A DNA stretch of 64,000 nucleotides from Luidia sarsii (lineage: Eukaryota > Echinodermata > Asteroidea > Paxillosida > Luidiidae): the NCBI GenBank assembly GCA_949987565.1, contig OX465119.1:11182441-11246440 (forward strand), given 5' to 3'. Position numbers and translations under genes: made by a program. A model generated the notes under the pieces. The model did no database searches. It was not told where the DNA came from and saw only the letters and a list, made by a program, of their open reading frames with translations. Positions 32,460 through 43,555 of the stretch are shown one piece after another. How positions within the stretch are numbered: the stretch's first letter is position 1; the number at the start of each line of letters is the position of its first letter.

Positions 32460-33300
32460 GCGACTTGCTACAGAGTGCGGTGTCGGGGGTGGGGGGGGGG
32501 CGGGGAGACGTTGGGGGAGGGACTTGAGCCTATATCAGTTCGATCCTCCCAAGAATCGTCTATAATAAATGAACGGGGTTTATAGGACCAAACCAACTAG
32601 ACAGAGCCTAACCATTCCCAAACGACTGGCCAAACCACTTCTCCGATCCAAAACTACCCGATCCTACAAACCACGGGGTTTGTTGTCGTCGCCTTCGGTC
32701 AACCTCGATCTCTGGGGTTGCATTGGACAGCACGCACTGAGTCGTGCACGTACGGCTTGATAGACGTGCACGTGGCGCTATGTACGCGGTGGTCGTACTG
32801 CGTGCTACCATACACACACACACGCTGGCTATGCTATAGCAACGTGCGTCGCGCTCAATAGTGAACGCCCGTTCTGTTCGTATTGTCCCGTTGTCGTTCA
32901 CGAACGTCACATCGGTGCCACCGTGCAAAACCATCTTCTCCTCACACAACGCTTCGTGCGAAGCTTCCTCTATCTTCTTTCCTTCCCTCTCAGCTCTCTG
33001 CTCCTCCTTCTCCTCCGTCCTCTCCTCCTCCTCCCTCCTCCTCCCTCATCCTCCCTTCTCCCTCACCCCTCCTTCCTCCTCCCCTGTCGAGGAATTATTA
33101 CTGAAGCGAGCGGGTCGTCACCTCGTCCAAGCTCCCAGTCGTGGATGGCTTGTTAATTTGCAGCCCTGTGGGGCTATAGCCCAGTGCTTGTTATGCGGTG
33201 TACGTGCGGACGAGCCAAGCCAGTGCGTCCCTCACAGCCGATCACAGAACACGCCGAGAGGAAAGCAGGCTGAGAAGAGAGAGGGAGGGAGAGAGAGGGA
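32460..33300 (+). promoter_or_regulatory. CpG-richer, promoter-like stretch
   Basis: A G run (about 32488-32500), many CpGs, TCC-rich (33000-33080) and GAGAGG-rich (33270-33320) tracts. They precede the candidate ORF at 33368 and a strong donor AAAG|GTATGT at 33782/33783. This would suit a first exon of a plus-strand gene. No motif proves a start site. Confidence 0.25.
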
Positions 33301-33367
33301 GAGGGAGAGAGAGGGAGGCAGAGGACTTTGCTAGGATGTTTTGCGGACTACATGTACTTCCAGGCGG

Positions 33368-33592
33368 ATGATACTCGTCGCTAGTCACATCCTTGCCATC
33401 CTCCTCAGCATCGTCACCGCAGAAACCGCATCCCAATCTCCCGTGAATTACTTCGGCCTCTCGTGCTCTTGTTTTTTTCACCTCGAAGGAGAAATTACCG
33501 GCTATGAAAAAAAATCAAACCAACTAAAGAGGAATTTGGACGAGGACGGAGTGAAAGTGTTCGCTTTTTTTCCGCTTCCTGATACGCCCTGA
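33368..33592 (+). CDS. Candidate small secreted protein (74 residues), unrecognised
   Basis: ATG at 33368 opens MILVASHILAILLSIVTA, a convincing signal peptide with likely cleavage before ETASQ. It then runs about 56 residues (one CSC motif, FFHLEGEITGY, basic KKSNQLKRN) to a stop TGA at 33590-33592. The Kozak context is weak (C at -3). The ORF sits inside what could be a first exon ending at donor 33782, so it may be a real short secreted peptide, an upstream ORF, or chance. No family is recognised. Confidence 0.25.
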   Translation: MILVASHILAILLSIVTAETASQSPVNYFGLSCSCFFHLEGEITGYEKKSNQLKRNLDEDGVKVFAFFPLPDTP

Positions 33593-33782
33593 ATGATGTG
33601 CTCCGTCGAGTCCGCGAGGTCATAGTCCGTGTCAAGTGGAGCGTGATTCGGAGGCTCAGCCACGCCGTGGATCGGCGCCGAATCCAGGCGAAGATAGGCG
33701 CTTTTATTTCCGCTAACCCCGACCATCCACGACCACAAGACCGCACGGAAACTCAAACGTACACGCACGCAACCAGCCAAAG

Positions 33783-35180
33783 GTATGTGGACATAATTAT
33801 CACTTATATTCTGTCTCGACTACAGCCTCCGGTAAGTCAAACGGGAATTTTCGCAGATTTACAAACCCGACTGGTAAATCTTCTCTGCATCGCAATCTGT
33901 CCACAAAATGTCCCTTTTCTCGTAAATTCGTGCTCGGCTCTCCTAATCAATATCCAGAGAGAAAAAGGCTCGTTTCAGGCGATGAATAGAAATAAAAAAT
34001 ACCTTCTTTGAGTCACCGCGAAGAGCTGTCCTTTGTGTAGTTCGCTTGGGGGAAAAAAAATCAAAGCACTTAAGATTTCAACGAAGTCTATCCCGGGATT
34101 GTTTTGTTCTGTCTTGCCCACGTGACCAACCTTCCGATTTTTTAGGAAGCTACCAGTCTTCCCGGCGTTTGGCAAATCGACTGTCGGTGGCAGTCGAAGC
34201 AATTATCGCCCGACTTTAAAGGGATAACACATTCCTGGATATGATGAGTGAGTATTATTAGGGCCGCTTCCACTACCCCCCCAAAAAAAATCGTGATTCC
34301 TTTCCTTTGTGTGAGCATTTTAAGAGGTTGCATCCACTTAAAGCTCCTACACAACAGTGGTCGAGGTCAAAGAATAGCATCCATACGTTGTCTTATCCAA
34401 CATATGCATGAAATAGCACCCCTGAGAAGATTTCAGCTCAATCCGCCAACCGAGTCTCGAGAAAATCGTGAAAACCGCTTCATTTGTTTCGCGATAATGC
34501 AGCATTCAACGAATTGTTCTGAAAAAATCTTTTCGATCTTGGGGGTGAGACGTAAACGATTTCTTTAAACTTTTCTTTTAATCGTATTTTAAAAATACAG
34601 CATTTTAGGCAGAAATATTTCAGTGCGAGGTTTCTACTATAACCATCTTTAAATTGTATAAGTTTCATGTAAATCTGTGAACATTTCTGTTTTTCGATCA
34701 TACAAAATAATGTTGTGTAGGGGCTTTAAAGGGACTTCTTAAAATAAATCATCCGGAGACGAGTAACGGTTACAAAAATAACGGTCAAAGAAAAACCCAA
34801 GTTTCCCCTTTAAATCTCGCAGATGGCCCGTCCTGGGGTTTTTTTTTCTCGTGGGGTTAGGATTCTGTGCGCGGGCGAAGATGGGCATAAATTAGTCTGG
34901 TTTCTGCTCCACCGCTTGGCTGGTTCGCGCGCGTCGGGAATCAGACACTGTACAGTCTTGTTTCTTTTTCTTCTTTTTTTAAATAAATACTGTGGGTGAA
35001 TATATTGGCGGATCCACGGAGAGATGGATTGTTGGTCGTTGCGTTTGGGTGCGCGTGTGTCCGTGCACTGTACCGTTAAGACTTGGCCGTCGTCTCCTCA
35101 TCCATCTCCTGCGTCGAAGTCGAGAAGTTCGACTCAACTTCCGCCCGTGATAATGAAGGACGCAATCTTGGCACGCTCTC
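33783..35180. other. Intergenic/intronic, no gene recognised
   Basis: AT-rich with several poly-A/T runs. Nothing coding could be supported. If 33782 is a true donor, this would be intron. Confidence 0.4.
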
Positions 35181-35189
35181 TGTCTGCCT

Positions 35190-35640
35190 ACTCTGTCCCT
35201 CCCTGTCTCTCTCTGGCTCCCTGTCCCTCTCTGTCTCTCTCAGTCTCACTCTGTCTCTCTGGCTTTCTCTGTCTCTCTGACTCTCTATGTGTCTCTCTGT
35301 GTCTCTTTCTGTCTCTCTGTCTCTCTCTGTCTCTCTCTGTCTCTCCTTCTCTCTGGCTCAATCTGTCTCCCTGGTTCTCTCTGGCGCTATCTTTCTCTGT
35401 CCCCTGTCTCTCGGTCTCTCTTTGTCTCACTCTGGCTTCCTATGTGTCTCTATGTCTCTCTGAGTCTCACTCTGTCTCTGCAGGTCTCTCTGGCTCTCTC
35501 TGGCTCCCTCTATCTGTCTCTCCGTCCCTCTCCCTGTCTATCTGTCTCTGTCTCTCCTCTCTCTCTCCTTCTCTCTGTCTCTCCGTCCCTCTCCCTGTCT
35601 ATCTGTCTCTCTCTCTCCTCCCTGTCTCTCCATCTCTGCA
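35190..35640. repeat. CTCTGTCT-type microsatellite
   Basis: About 450 bp of imperfect TCTCTG/TCTCTC repeats interrupted by GGCT and CCCT words. Pyrimidines are on the plus strand. The S/L/C-rich and R/E-rich frames are artefacts. Confidence 0.95.
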
Positions 35641-36059
35641 ATCGGCATGCATGTGGTAAATCTTCAAAGCCGTAATTATGCCAGCGGGAGGCAGCCACGA
35701 GCGTAATCATTGTAATCGCATAAGACGCGTGCATCGCCTGGATTTGCATGATGGGGGACACCTCTTGAAAAGTGCCGCTCTGCACGAGCAGGGGGCTTAT
35801 TGTATTGGCTGTGTGGGGATTAGCTAGCGCCCAAAGGGGGCGTGCGAGGGACCCCTCCCCTATTAACTAGAACGCCCTCTAGTGTCCACGATGGTCCTTG
35901 ACATTTTGGGTACCAAGTGTGAACACTTAGTACAAGATTTTTGACTATCACCGAAAATAAGATCTGAAGGTTTTCATGGTAAAAGGGAGTTCACCTGAGA
36001 TGATGGAAGGGGGAGAGGGAAAGGAGAGAGGGAAGGGAGGAAGTGGAACTAGAATAGAA

Positions 36060-36235
36060 GGAGTAATAGGTTTGCGATAACACCGTGTTAATGTTCTTTT
36101 GTGAGTATGTGTGGTTCTGAAAAGTACCAGAGGAACTAGACGTTTCGAACGGTATACTCTGTTCGTCTTCCTAGCAGCACCTTTCTCCAAAGGCTTTGAG
36201 AAAGCTCCTGCTAGGGTGGAAGCCTCAGGCTTTCC
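36060..36235. repeat. Reverse SL repeat (paired-change type) joined to an R2 core pair
   Basis: GGTTTGCGATAACACCGTGT and the hairpin GGTTCTGAAAAGTACC (36113-36128, one mismatch) are followed by GTTTCGAACGGTATACTCTG. Next come opposed R2-like cores (CCTAGCAGCACCTTTCTC / GAGAAAGCTCCTGCTAGG). The GTTTCGAAC..CAGAG words are the reverse of the hammerhead-like module. Confidence 0.7.
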
Positions 36236-36689
36236 TAATAATTATTTTCGATAAGGTTGGTAGTCTTGTTTAACTAAGCTGCAGACGTTTCACGCTAAGC
36301 ATATTTTGGTCCGTGGTTGAGCAGGTGTATCGAATTTCGGCTTAGACAATCATGGAGTCAAATTGAGCGTTTAGTTTAGGATAGCCCCCCCCCTCTCTCC
36401 CCACCTCCAACAATATCCGTTTGCTCCGATGCTACGTGGCCACTTGGGACTATTACAATGTGTTCATCTTGGCTGATTCGGTGGGCCGTAACACTGCAGT
36501 ATTGGGCCGTGTTAAATGCGATTTGCACGGCTGTAATTACTCCCACGGGTACATGCCTGCACCGCCCAGTCTACGGTCAATCCTCGTGACTTGGCGACAT
36601 GCCCTCCTTCTAAGACATCCGAGTCAATGTCCAAACCACGTAGGTATATTTGACCTCACCCCCCCCCCCTTTCCGGTTCCCCAACTTCC

Positions 36690-37318
36690 TACTCTCTCTC
36701 ACTCCCCTCTCTCTATGTCTCTCTCATCTCCCTCCTCTCTCCCTCCCTCTCTCTCCCCCATCTATATATCTCTCCCCCTTTCTCTCACTTCCCCTCTCTA
36801 TATCTCTCTCCTCTCCCTCCCTCTCTCCTCTCTCTCCTCTCTCCCCTCTCTTTTCTCTCTCCTCCTCTCTCTCCCTCCACCTCTCTCTATATTTCTCGCT
36901 CCCCCTTTCTCTCACTTCCCCTCTCTATATCTCTCTCCTCTTTCCCCTCTCCTCTGTCCTTTCTCTCCTCTCTCCTCTTTCCTCTCTCTCTATCTCTCCT
37001 CTCTCTGCCTCCCCCTCACTCTCCTCTCTCTCTCCCTCCATATTTCTCTCTATACACCTCCCTCTTCCACACACTGTATTTCTCTCTCCCTCTCCCCCTC
37101 TCTCTCCTCTCTCCTCTCTCCCCTCTCTCTGTCTCTCTCACCCCCTCTCTCCCTCTCTCTCCTCTCTCTCCCTCCCCCTCTCACTCTCCTCTCACTCTCC
37201 TCTCTCTCCCTCCACCTCTCTCTATATTTCTCGCTCCCCCCTCTCACTCTCCTCTCTCTCCTCTCTCTCCCTCCATCTTTCTCTCTATACATCTCCCTCT
37301 TCCCTACACTGTATTTCT

Positions 37319-37367
<49 letters not shown>

Positions 37368-37395
37368 TCTCCATCTCTCTCTCTCTCTCTGAAGG
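36690..37395. repeat. Long CT-rich microsatellite
   Basis: About 700 bp of CTCTCT/CTCCCT with interspersed TATATCTCTC words, ending in a pure (CT) run at about 37326-37362. Long open frames on both strands are low-complexity artefacts. Confidence 0.95.
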
Positions 37396-37919
37396 TGATT
37401 CTTCACCCCCCCCGTTCCTTGGGTTTTGGTTTTTCCTTTCCGCGCGTATCATATTTTAGCACGATGTCGTGCAGCTGGCCCTGGCGATCCACGAACGGGT
37501 AGAGGAATAATGTCTCCCTCCAGAATCCCGCAAACATCCTCCCATCTATCTAGTCATTCACCTTCGCATGCTCGCCCGTAAGTCCATCGAAATCTACAGC
37601 CTTACACCCGCATCCTATCACTCACAAAACACAAACTCGCATAATTTCATCTCGAAGACCAACTGCGAAAATAAGCCCAACCCCAGAAATTGTGGTCCTT
37701 GGAAATTGCTTCGTAACGCCACACCACGTACACTGTACAGTAGCGCCTGTGATTGGAACGCCCTGTGCACTGTAATAATTATACGACATTTTCCACATAG
37801 CAGCGCGTTGCCTTTTACCATATATCCACCTCATTTTTTCCGCATTATTCATAGCATCAAGACCGGATTTTTTTTTATCACAGCCTCTCTGTCTCCCTTT
37901 TTGCAGCGTATTATGCTAA

Positions 37920-38095
37920 TGGCAGAGAAAGAGAGAGAGAGAGAAAGAGAGAGAGGGGAGAGAGAGATAGAGAGACGGAGAGGGAGAGAGGGAGAGAGGG
38001 AGAGACGGAGAGACGGAGAGGGAGAGAGGGAGAGAGAGGGGAGAGAGAGAAAGAGAGAGAGAGGGAGAGGGAGAGAGAGGGAGGGAGAGAGACCA
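37920..38095. repeat. GAGAGA/GAGGGA microsatellite
   Basis: Purines on the plus strand, opposite to the CT array 0.5 kb upstream, so the two could pair as inverted repeats at the RNA level. Confidence 0.95.
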
Positions 38096-38674
38096 AAGCA
38101 GTGAGGATGTGATTCACGATTTACGTATATCTGCAGCTGTGGCGGTTTCTATAGGAATGATTCCGTGTGTTGTTTTGCAGTATTCATCATGTCAAATTGC
38201 ATCTCTATGAGAATGATTCAGTCAGTACAAAAAAAAGGCCAGTATTTGATTACAAACCGAATCAGTGCAAGGAACGGATCGGAGAAGAATGAACCGAGAA
38301 TCGACCCCCTCCCCCCCCCTGCGACCTTCTGCACCGAGTCACGGTGATTTATAATGATTGGTGCAAGTAGGGGGGGGGAGATTCACCGTGCAGTACTTAT
38401 GCATTTCCATTCATTCTACTGTAATGTGAATCATCATTGTGACGTGTGCACCCCTAGGTATACGGACTTTGTACGGGCTGACATCGCTGCTGCTAATTTT
38501 ATACGTACATTCGTTTTGCCTTGCCGCTCATTTTCGACGCGTGCACATTTTTTTTTTATTTTTTAGAAGGGTATAGGTCAGACGATCGGATGCCATTTTA
38601 TCCTTGGCAGCTTCGACGGATTTTTGTTATTTTCGCTCTCTGCTCGCTCGGGCTCTCCCTTTTCATCCCGCTGC

Positions 38675-38688
38675 GTTGCCATGGCAAT
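38675..38688 (+). promoter_or_regulatory. RFX X-box-like site, one mismatch
   Basis: GTTGCCATGGCAAT against GTNRCC-NN-RGYAAC; only the last base differs. It lies in a GC-richer stretch (38.58-38.77 kb) with no identified gene. Confidence 0.3.
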
Positions 38689-38883
38689 TTCTCCCCCCTC
38701 GCCCGCACGGCTGGTGTCCCGTTGCTCTGTACGCGCGGGCGTGCGTGCGGCACATTGGGAGAATTGCACGAGAACCCAGGAATCGTAACAAGAAATACAT
38801 ATTAAACAAATAGATAAATAAAGGCGTTTTCGGCTTATCCCACCGTGGCTAGTGACAGTGTGATGTAAATATCATGATTGCAT

Positions 38884-39153
38884 ACCAGCGTGGTGAAAGT
38901 TGACCAGCGTGGTGAATTTGACCAGCGCGGTGAATTTGACCAGCGTGGTGAATTTGACCAGCGTGGTGAATTTGACCAGCGTGGTGAATTTGACCAGCGT
39001 GGTGAATTTGACCAGCGTGGTGAATTTGACCAGCGCGGTGAATTTGACCAGCGCGGTGAATTTGACCAGCGTGGTGAATTTGACCAGCGTGGTGAATTTG
39101 ACCAGCGTGGTGAATTTGACCAGCGTGGTGAATTTGACCAGCGTGGTGACTGG
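38884..39153. repeat. 18-bp minisatellite (GACCAGCGTGGTGAATTT)15
   Basis: Fifteen units, nearly all identical except a CGT/CGC alternation. The unit is a multiple of three, so several frames stay open (DQRGEF repeats on plus). There is no start context, signal peptide or splice partner, so it is read as a noncoding minisatellite. Confidence 0.95.
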
Positions 39154-40274
39154 TGAAACCTCCGCCTCTCACCATCACCATCCCACACAGTTCGTCGACC
39201 TTTTTCAAAGGTGTACAGAAATCAAATTTAACTAAAATTAACTTGGGGTTAAATAAATCGGTATTGTTATAAAACCCAACACAGTAGCGCGCTGTATTGC
39301 CTCAGCATTTCGATCGTCTGAGCAAGCTCGTCTGCTTTTGGTCTGTATGTGATGTCACACGCTCGCAGGGAGATTCTTTGGGGGCGGGGCGAACATGGAC
39401 TTTTTCGACGTTTAGGGGCAAAATTAGGCGCTAACAAAGGTATAAAAAAATCAATCCTGTATTGATTATATTGTGAACATTACCTAAGAAGAGTTTTTAG
39501 GTTTTTTTTCAAATCCTATTTCTGTATACCTTTAATTCTACACAAACCTTAGATTTCCCTAGCAGACCTCTAAACTGCTTCTTTCTTTTTAGAGTAATCA
39601 ATAGGTGTATGCAAAAATATTGCACACTGCTTACTGACTAAAACGACCACAATGCAACTCTCAAAAAGCAGGGTCTTGCGGTTCGATCCTATATAGCAGG
39701 ACCTTTCTCAAAAACAGCTTCCCTTTATACAGATTTCCTTTCGAGCAATGCAGGACGATTTTCCATTCGGGGATTATTTTGTCGTATCTTACTCAGTACT
39801 GCTAGTCATGGACTTAATGTCAGTTAACATTAATAAACAAAAACAGCCTTATTTTTTCTCCAGATAATCGTCTGTACGTACATGCATAATGACCTGAAGT
39901 GGATGCATGGCTTCATCCTGAAGCCAGACGCACTTCCCTCGCCAGTCTTTAATCATGTTGACTCTCGCTTCCTCCTTGTTTGCCCAGCGCGCCCCAGACG
40001 CAACTGCAATTTGCGGCACCGGACGAAGCCGTAACTAAAAGATTCCTTTCTCTCTTCTTTGTATTTCTTACTTGTCTTTCAATTTCTCAATCTGTGGGTG
40101 ACGTCTCTTCGCGTCGTGTGTGCACCCGTTGTGCGGCGCATTGCCGGGCGGTGTAGCCTGCGGGCGAGTGAGTCCACTCAACGGCAGAGGGCGCCCTGTC
40201 CTTACCCTTTGACCTCCCGCCGCTCTTCCGGCCGTTGTCCGTTCTCATACAAGAGGAGTTTTGTTCGAATGTGA
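39154..40274. other. Intergenic with an R2 fragment
   Basis: At about 39600-39720 is a reverse R2 fragment (TGCTTACTGACTAAAACGAC, AGCAGGACCTTTCTCAAA). Elsewhere there is AT-rich sequence, then a GC-richer stretch from 39.9 kb with no supportable exon. Confidence 0.5.
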
Positions 40275-40722
40275 GGCCCTTTTTTCCCAAAAACCCGGCT
40301 TAGGCTTAGGCTCCGGCTTCGCCTCTTTTATCCCAAAGCTGAAACTTTGGATTTGTTTTCTTCAAAATGCAGCGTAACATTAACAAAACGAAGCCAAATG
40401 TTTCCCGTTTTCATGCCTAAGTTCAAAATGGACGAATGAAAGATAGACAAAGCCGGAGCCTGAGCCTAAGTCCCTTTTCCAAAGCCCGGCTTAGGCTCAG
40501 GCTCAGGCTTTGTCTCCATGTCTGCCATCCATTTCAATTACAAGGCATCAAAATCGGAGGCCTTTGGCATCATTTTTGAATGTTTGACTGAGTTTTGAAA
40601 AGGAATCCAAAGCTTCAACTTCATCAAAGAACTCCAACTTGTATTTCAGCATTTGGATAACAGAGACGAAGCCGGAGCCGAAGCCTAAGCCGGGTTTTGG
40701 AAAAGGGCCTAAGCCGGGTTTA
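40275..40722. mobile_element. Nested MITEs of family M' (one copy inserted in the TIR of another)
   Basis: The outer copy starts GGCCCTTTTTTCCCAAAAAC at 40275 and reaches GAGCCTGAGCCTAAG at 40470. The inner copy (TCCCTTTTCCAAAGCCCGGC to GGTTTTGGAAAAGGGCC) occupies about 40471-40709. The outer TIR then resumes as TAAGCCGGGTTT. TAA flanks the inner copy on both sides, as a 3-bp target duplication would. Confidence 0.8.
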
Positions 40723-41469
40723 GAAGAAAGGTCATAAGGTCACGCCAGTTGGCGGGTGGACATTGCGGTCGCTGCTGGCTTCACACTGGCGCTGTGTGGG
40801 TGTCTGATTTAGACCGTCGGAGGTCGCAGCGAGTCGGCTCGCAGCCAAAACACGACCCCGTGGTCTTCGGTTGACCTGGGCGCGATGGGGGACGCAGACG
40901 GTCACGTGACCCCGGCCGACCAGGCGCTGCCTGACGACCGCAAACTGCGCACGCGCGGGTCTCTGGTTTTTTCTTTTCTTCTAAATAATAGCCGAGGACG
41001 CAGTGTGGATCGCTATAAATAGATTATCGCGCCACAGAAGGCGGGCGATTATGAAAAGTATAGCCGGCCTTGGTGTCCCGAATACCGCGAGTAGCGCCGG
41101 ACGTGGGCCCGGAAGCGGTATTTGTTGTTGTAGGACGCCGTCGCCCGGGTGTCGTATTAACCCAGATTCGCGGTGTTCAGTTGTGTCCGCTACTTGCGGA
41201 GACCCGTATTGTCGCAGCCATATTGAGTCTCGGTGCTGGAGTCGACTTCACGGTCAGAATTGATTCCATCTCACGCGGCTAGCTTGCTTGACTGACGGTA
41301 TATGCTAATTCTATACACCCTTGTCTTCTAATTCTTGGTCGTCGCTTTGACTCTGCGCTGCTGGGGGGGGGCATGTCTTATTCTACCAATGTGTCCGATT
41401 ACTGTTGAGCAGAATACATGCGCGGCGGATGGTGAGGACCACCGTGACGGGGTGAGGTATTGGGGAGGA

Positions 41470-41790
41470 GAAAGACACTCTAGAGGGAGACAGAGAGGGA
41501 AAAACTGGGAGACTGGATGACGGATACATAGATAGGCGGGGAGGCGGAGAGACGGAGATAGACAGACAGACAGACAGACAGGAAGACGGAGACAGGGAAA
41601 GAGAGACAGAGAGATAGACAGCTAGACATGCGAGACGGAGACAGGGAACGAGAGACTGGGAGACGGAGAAAGACATAGAGACAAACAAACAGCAAGACAT
41701 AGACAGAGAGACAGGGGCCGTGACAGACAGAGAGACGGAGACAGAAAAAACACTGACAGACATACGGAAATCCAGAGACACAGACAATGA
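41470..41790. repeat. GACAGAGA-type microsatellite
   Basis: Imperfect GAGACGGAGACAGACAGACA repeats over about 320 bp. The 40.72-41.47 kb interval before it is GC-richer, with open frames but no supported gene. Confidence 0.9.
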
Positions 41791-42225
41791 GACAGCTGAT
41801 CAATTTTAATCAGATGGATGGGGGGTAATGCCCTGCCATTTAGGTCTACTCTAGCCCCCCTTCACCCCAACCCCCCCCCCCCCCCTCCATCCCCCCACAC
41901 ACAGCATTTTCACTCCCACAACACTATCCCAAAAACCGGGTTTCCAGGACGCGCGTAAAATGTCCGGGCCTCCTCCGTCGGATGGTGTTGAAGTCGAAGC
42001 AGTCTGGCACTTCCACGATCCCGAATAAATTCCGCCATTCAAGCCGTGCGCGTGACTGGCCATTCGTTATCGCTCGTGTTTTAGCAGGTGTTTATTCCCA
42101 GACAGATACGTAGTCCGGACGCCTCCCGGGAATTCGCCGATTTAAAGGCGGCGCGTGTCAAAGCTTTTGTCCCGCCTTTTTTTTTTGGAGGGGGGGGGAC
42201 GGGACTGGACGGGAGCTAGGTGTGG

Positions 42226-42345
42226 GTTGCCATGGCAACGTGGGATTGGTTGTCCCCCACTAAAAGCAATCCGAGCCGGTTTCCCGCATTGAAGTCGGGT
42301 TGTTGTTGCCGTGGTTTGGTCCGGCGGCCATCTTGAGAACGTCAC
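42226..42345 (+). promoter_or_regulatory. Perfect RFX X-box with a downstream YY1 site
   Basis: GTTGCCATGGCAAC at 42226-42239 is the symmetric X-box. About 85 bp further on, GGCGGCCATCTTG (about 42323-42335) is a YY1-type site of the sort found near transcription starts. A cleanly spliced exon could not be identified in 42.3-42.6 kb. Confidence 0.4.
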
Positions 42346-42569
42346 CTTATCTAGGAATTGATCTGATTGGCAGATCGTATCCAAGCAACAATGCAGAGCC
42401 CGCAGCTAACCCGGAAGTCCCCATTTTACTGGCTCGAACATTTTTGAGATGTCAACAGAAGCAGTATGAAAATACCCTACTTCCGGTCCCGCATGACGTC
42501 CTTCTTACAATTCCTGGCAACTGCATTATTGGCAACGTGCCTGCTAATCGTGGGTGCGGGAGACCACAA

Positions 42570-43490
42570 TAAACACTGGCATTAATTGGGACTTCAATCT
42601 GCCGATTGGCAGTCTGATGTGCGACTATGCTGATTGTTGGATTTTCCGCACTTATCTAGCTAAGTCCTTTGACGACCTGGCAAACGGCGGGTCCACTCTA
42701 TGGTCATTGACTAGATGTCTGCATGCATGCACCCCCATCCACAGACTACCAAACATGAACGCACAGTGAAGTCTAGCAGTGTAGAGTACATCACACACAA
42801 ACCAAAATCAAGTTTAATCTGAAATAAACAAAACAACAACAAAGTTCCCTTACAAACACATAACATAACATGAACATAACTTATACTAAATCTACATGAT
42901 ATTCCAATGGCATCTCAATCTGAAGTTCTGTTCGTAATCCTTTCCGAAACCTATACATTTTCCCATACATGTCAACCTTCTCGTAAATACCTTCGAAATT
43001 CCAATACAATCATAGCTCCAGTATGTCCTAGTGATTATACAACATTGAATATAATTATCAAGAAACAAAGAACATGCAACTTACGACTTTGATGAGCTTC
43101 GGATCAATAGCCGTGCAGAAATACAATAATGAACTTGGAATCGCCAAATACAGCAACAATTGTGGTAAACCTCGAACAGTTACAAAGTCAATCGGACTAC
43201 TGTCCACCACCTCCACAGCCGAAGAAGTTGTGCTGTCATCTGCCTAACACAGTCCAGAATCACCCCACACATTCCAGAGTGAAACCCCCCAGGCTAAATT
43301 AAGTGTAAGAGAAAGAACTCTACATACATATGCATTACCAATGCATACGCTCAAGAGCCACACAGGTTGCATAACAACTAGAAAACAACCTGAAGATACG
43401 TTACACTGATTGATCGATTAGTCAGACGCACTTTAGAAAACTGTATGTCAAAAAGAGGACACTGTAGCTTTAATAACGCCAACATGATAA
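42570..43490. other. Intergenic, no gene recognised
   Basis: AT-rich. Several short open frames, none with a domain or splice context. Confidence 0.45.
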
Positions 43491-43494
43491 TTCT

Positions 43495-43555
43495 TCTGCC
43501 TTTGAGAAAGGTCCTGCTAGGATCGAAACGTCAGGCCCACTAAATTGTGAGATAA
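43495..43555 (+). repeat. R2 core (reference copy for the fold)
   Basis: GCCT 43498-43501, TTGAGAA 43502-43508, stem GGTCCT 43510-43515 / AGGATC 43519-43524, GAAAC 43525-43529, GTC 43530-43532, AGGC 43533-43536. Outer GCCT/AGGC pairs and inner stem pairs are all complementary (one G-U). Confidence 0.8.

Noticed and set aside
36421..37459. Long Ser/Leu/Pro-rich open frames (up to 323 residues) over the CT array
   Set aside because: Low-complexity translation of a microsatellite; equally long frames occur in other frames and on the opposite strand.
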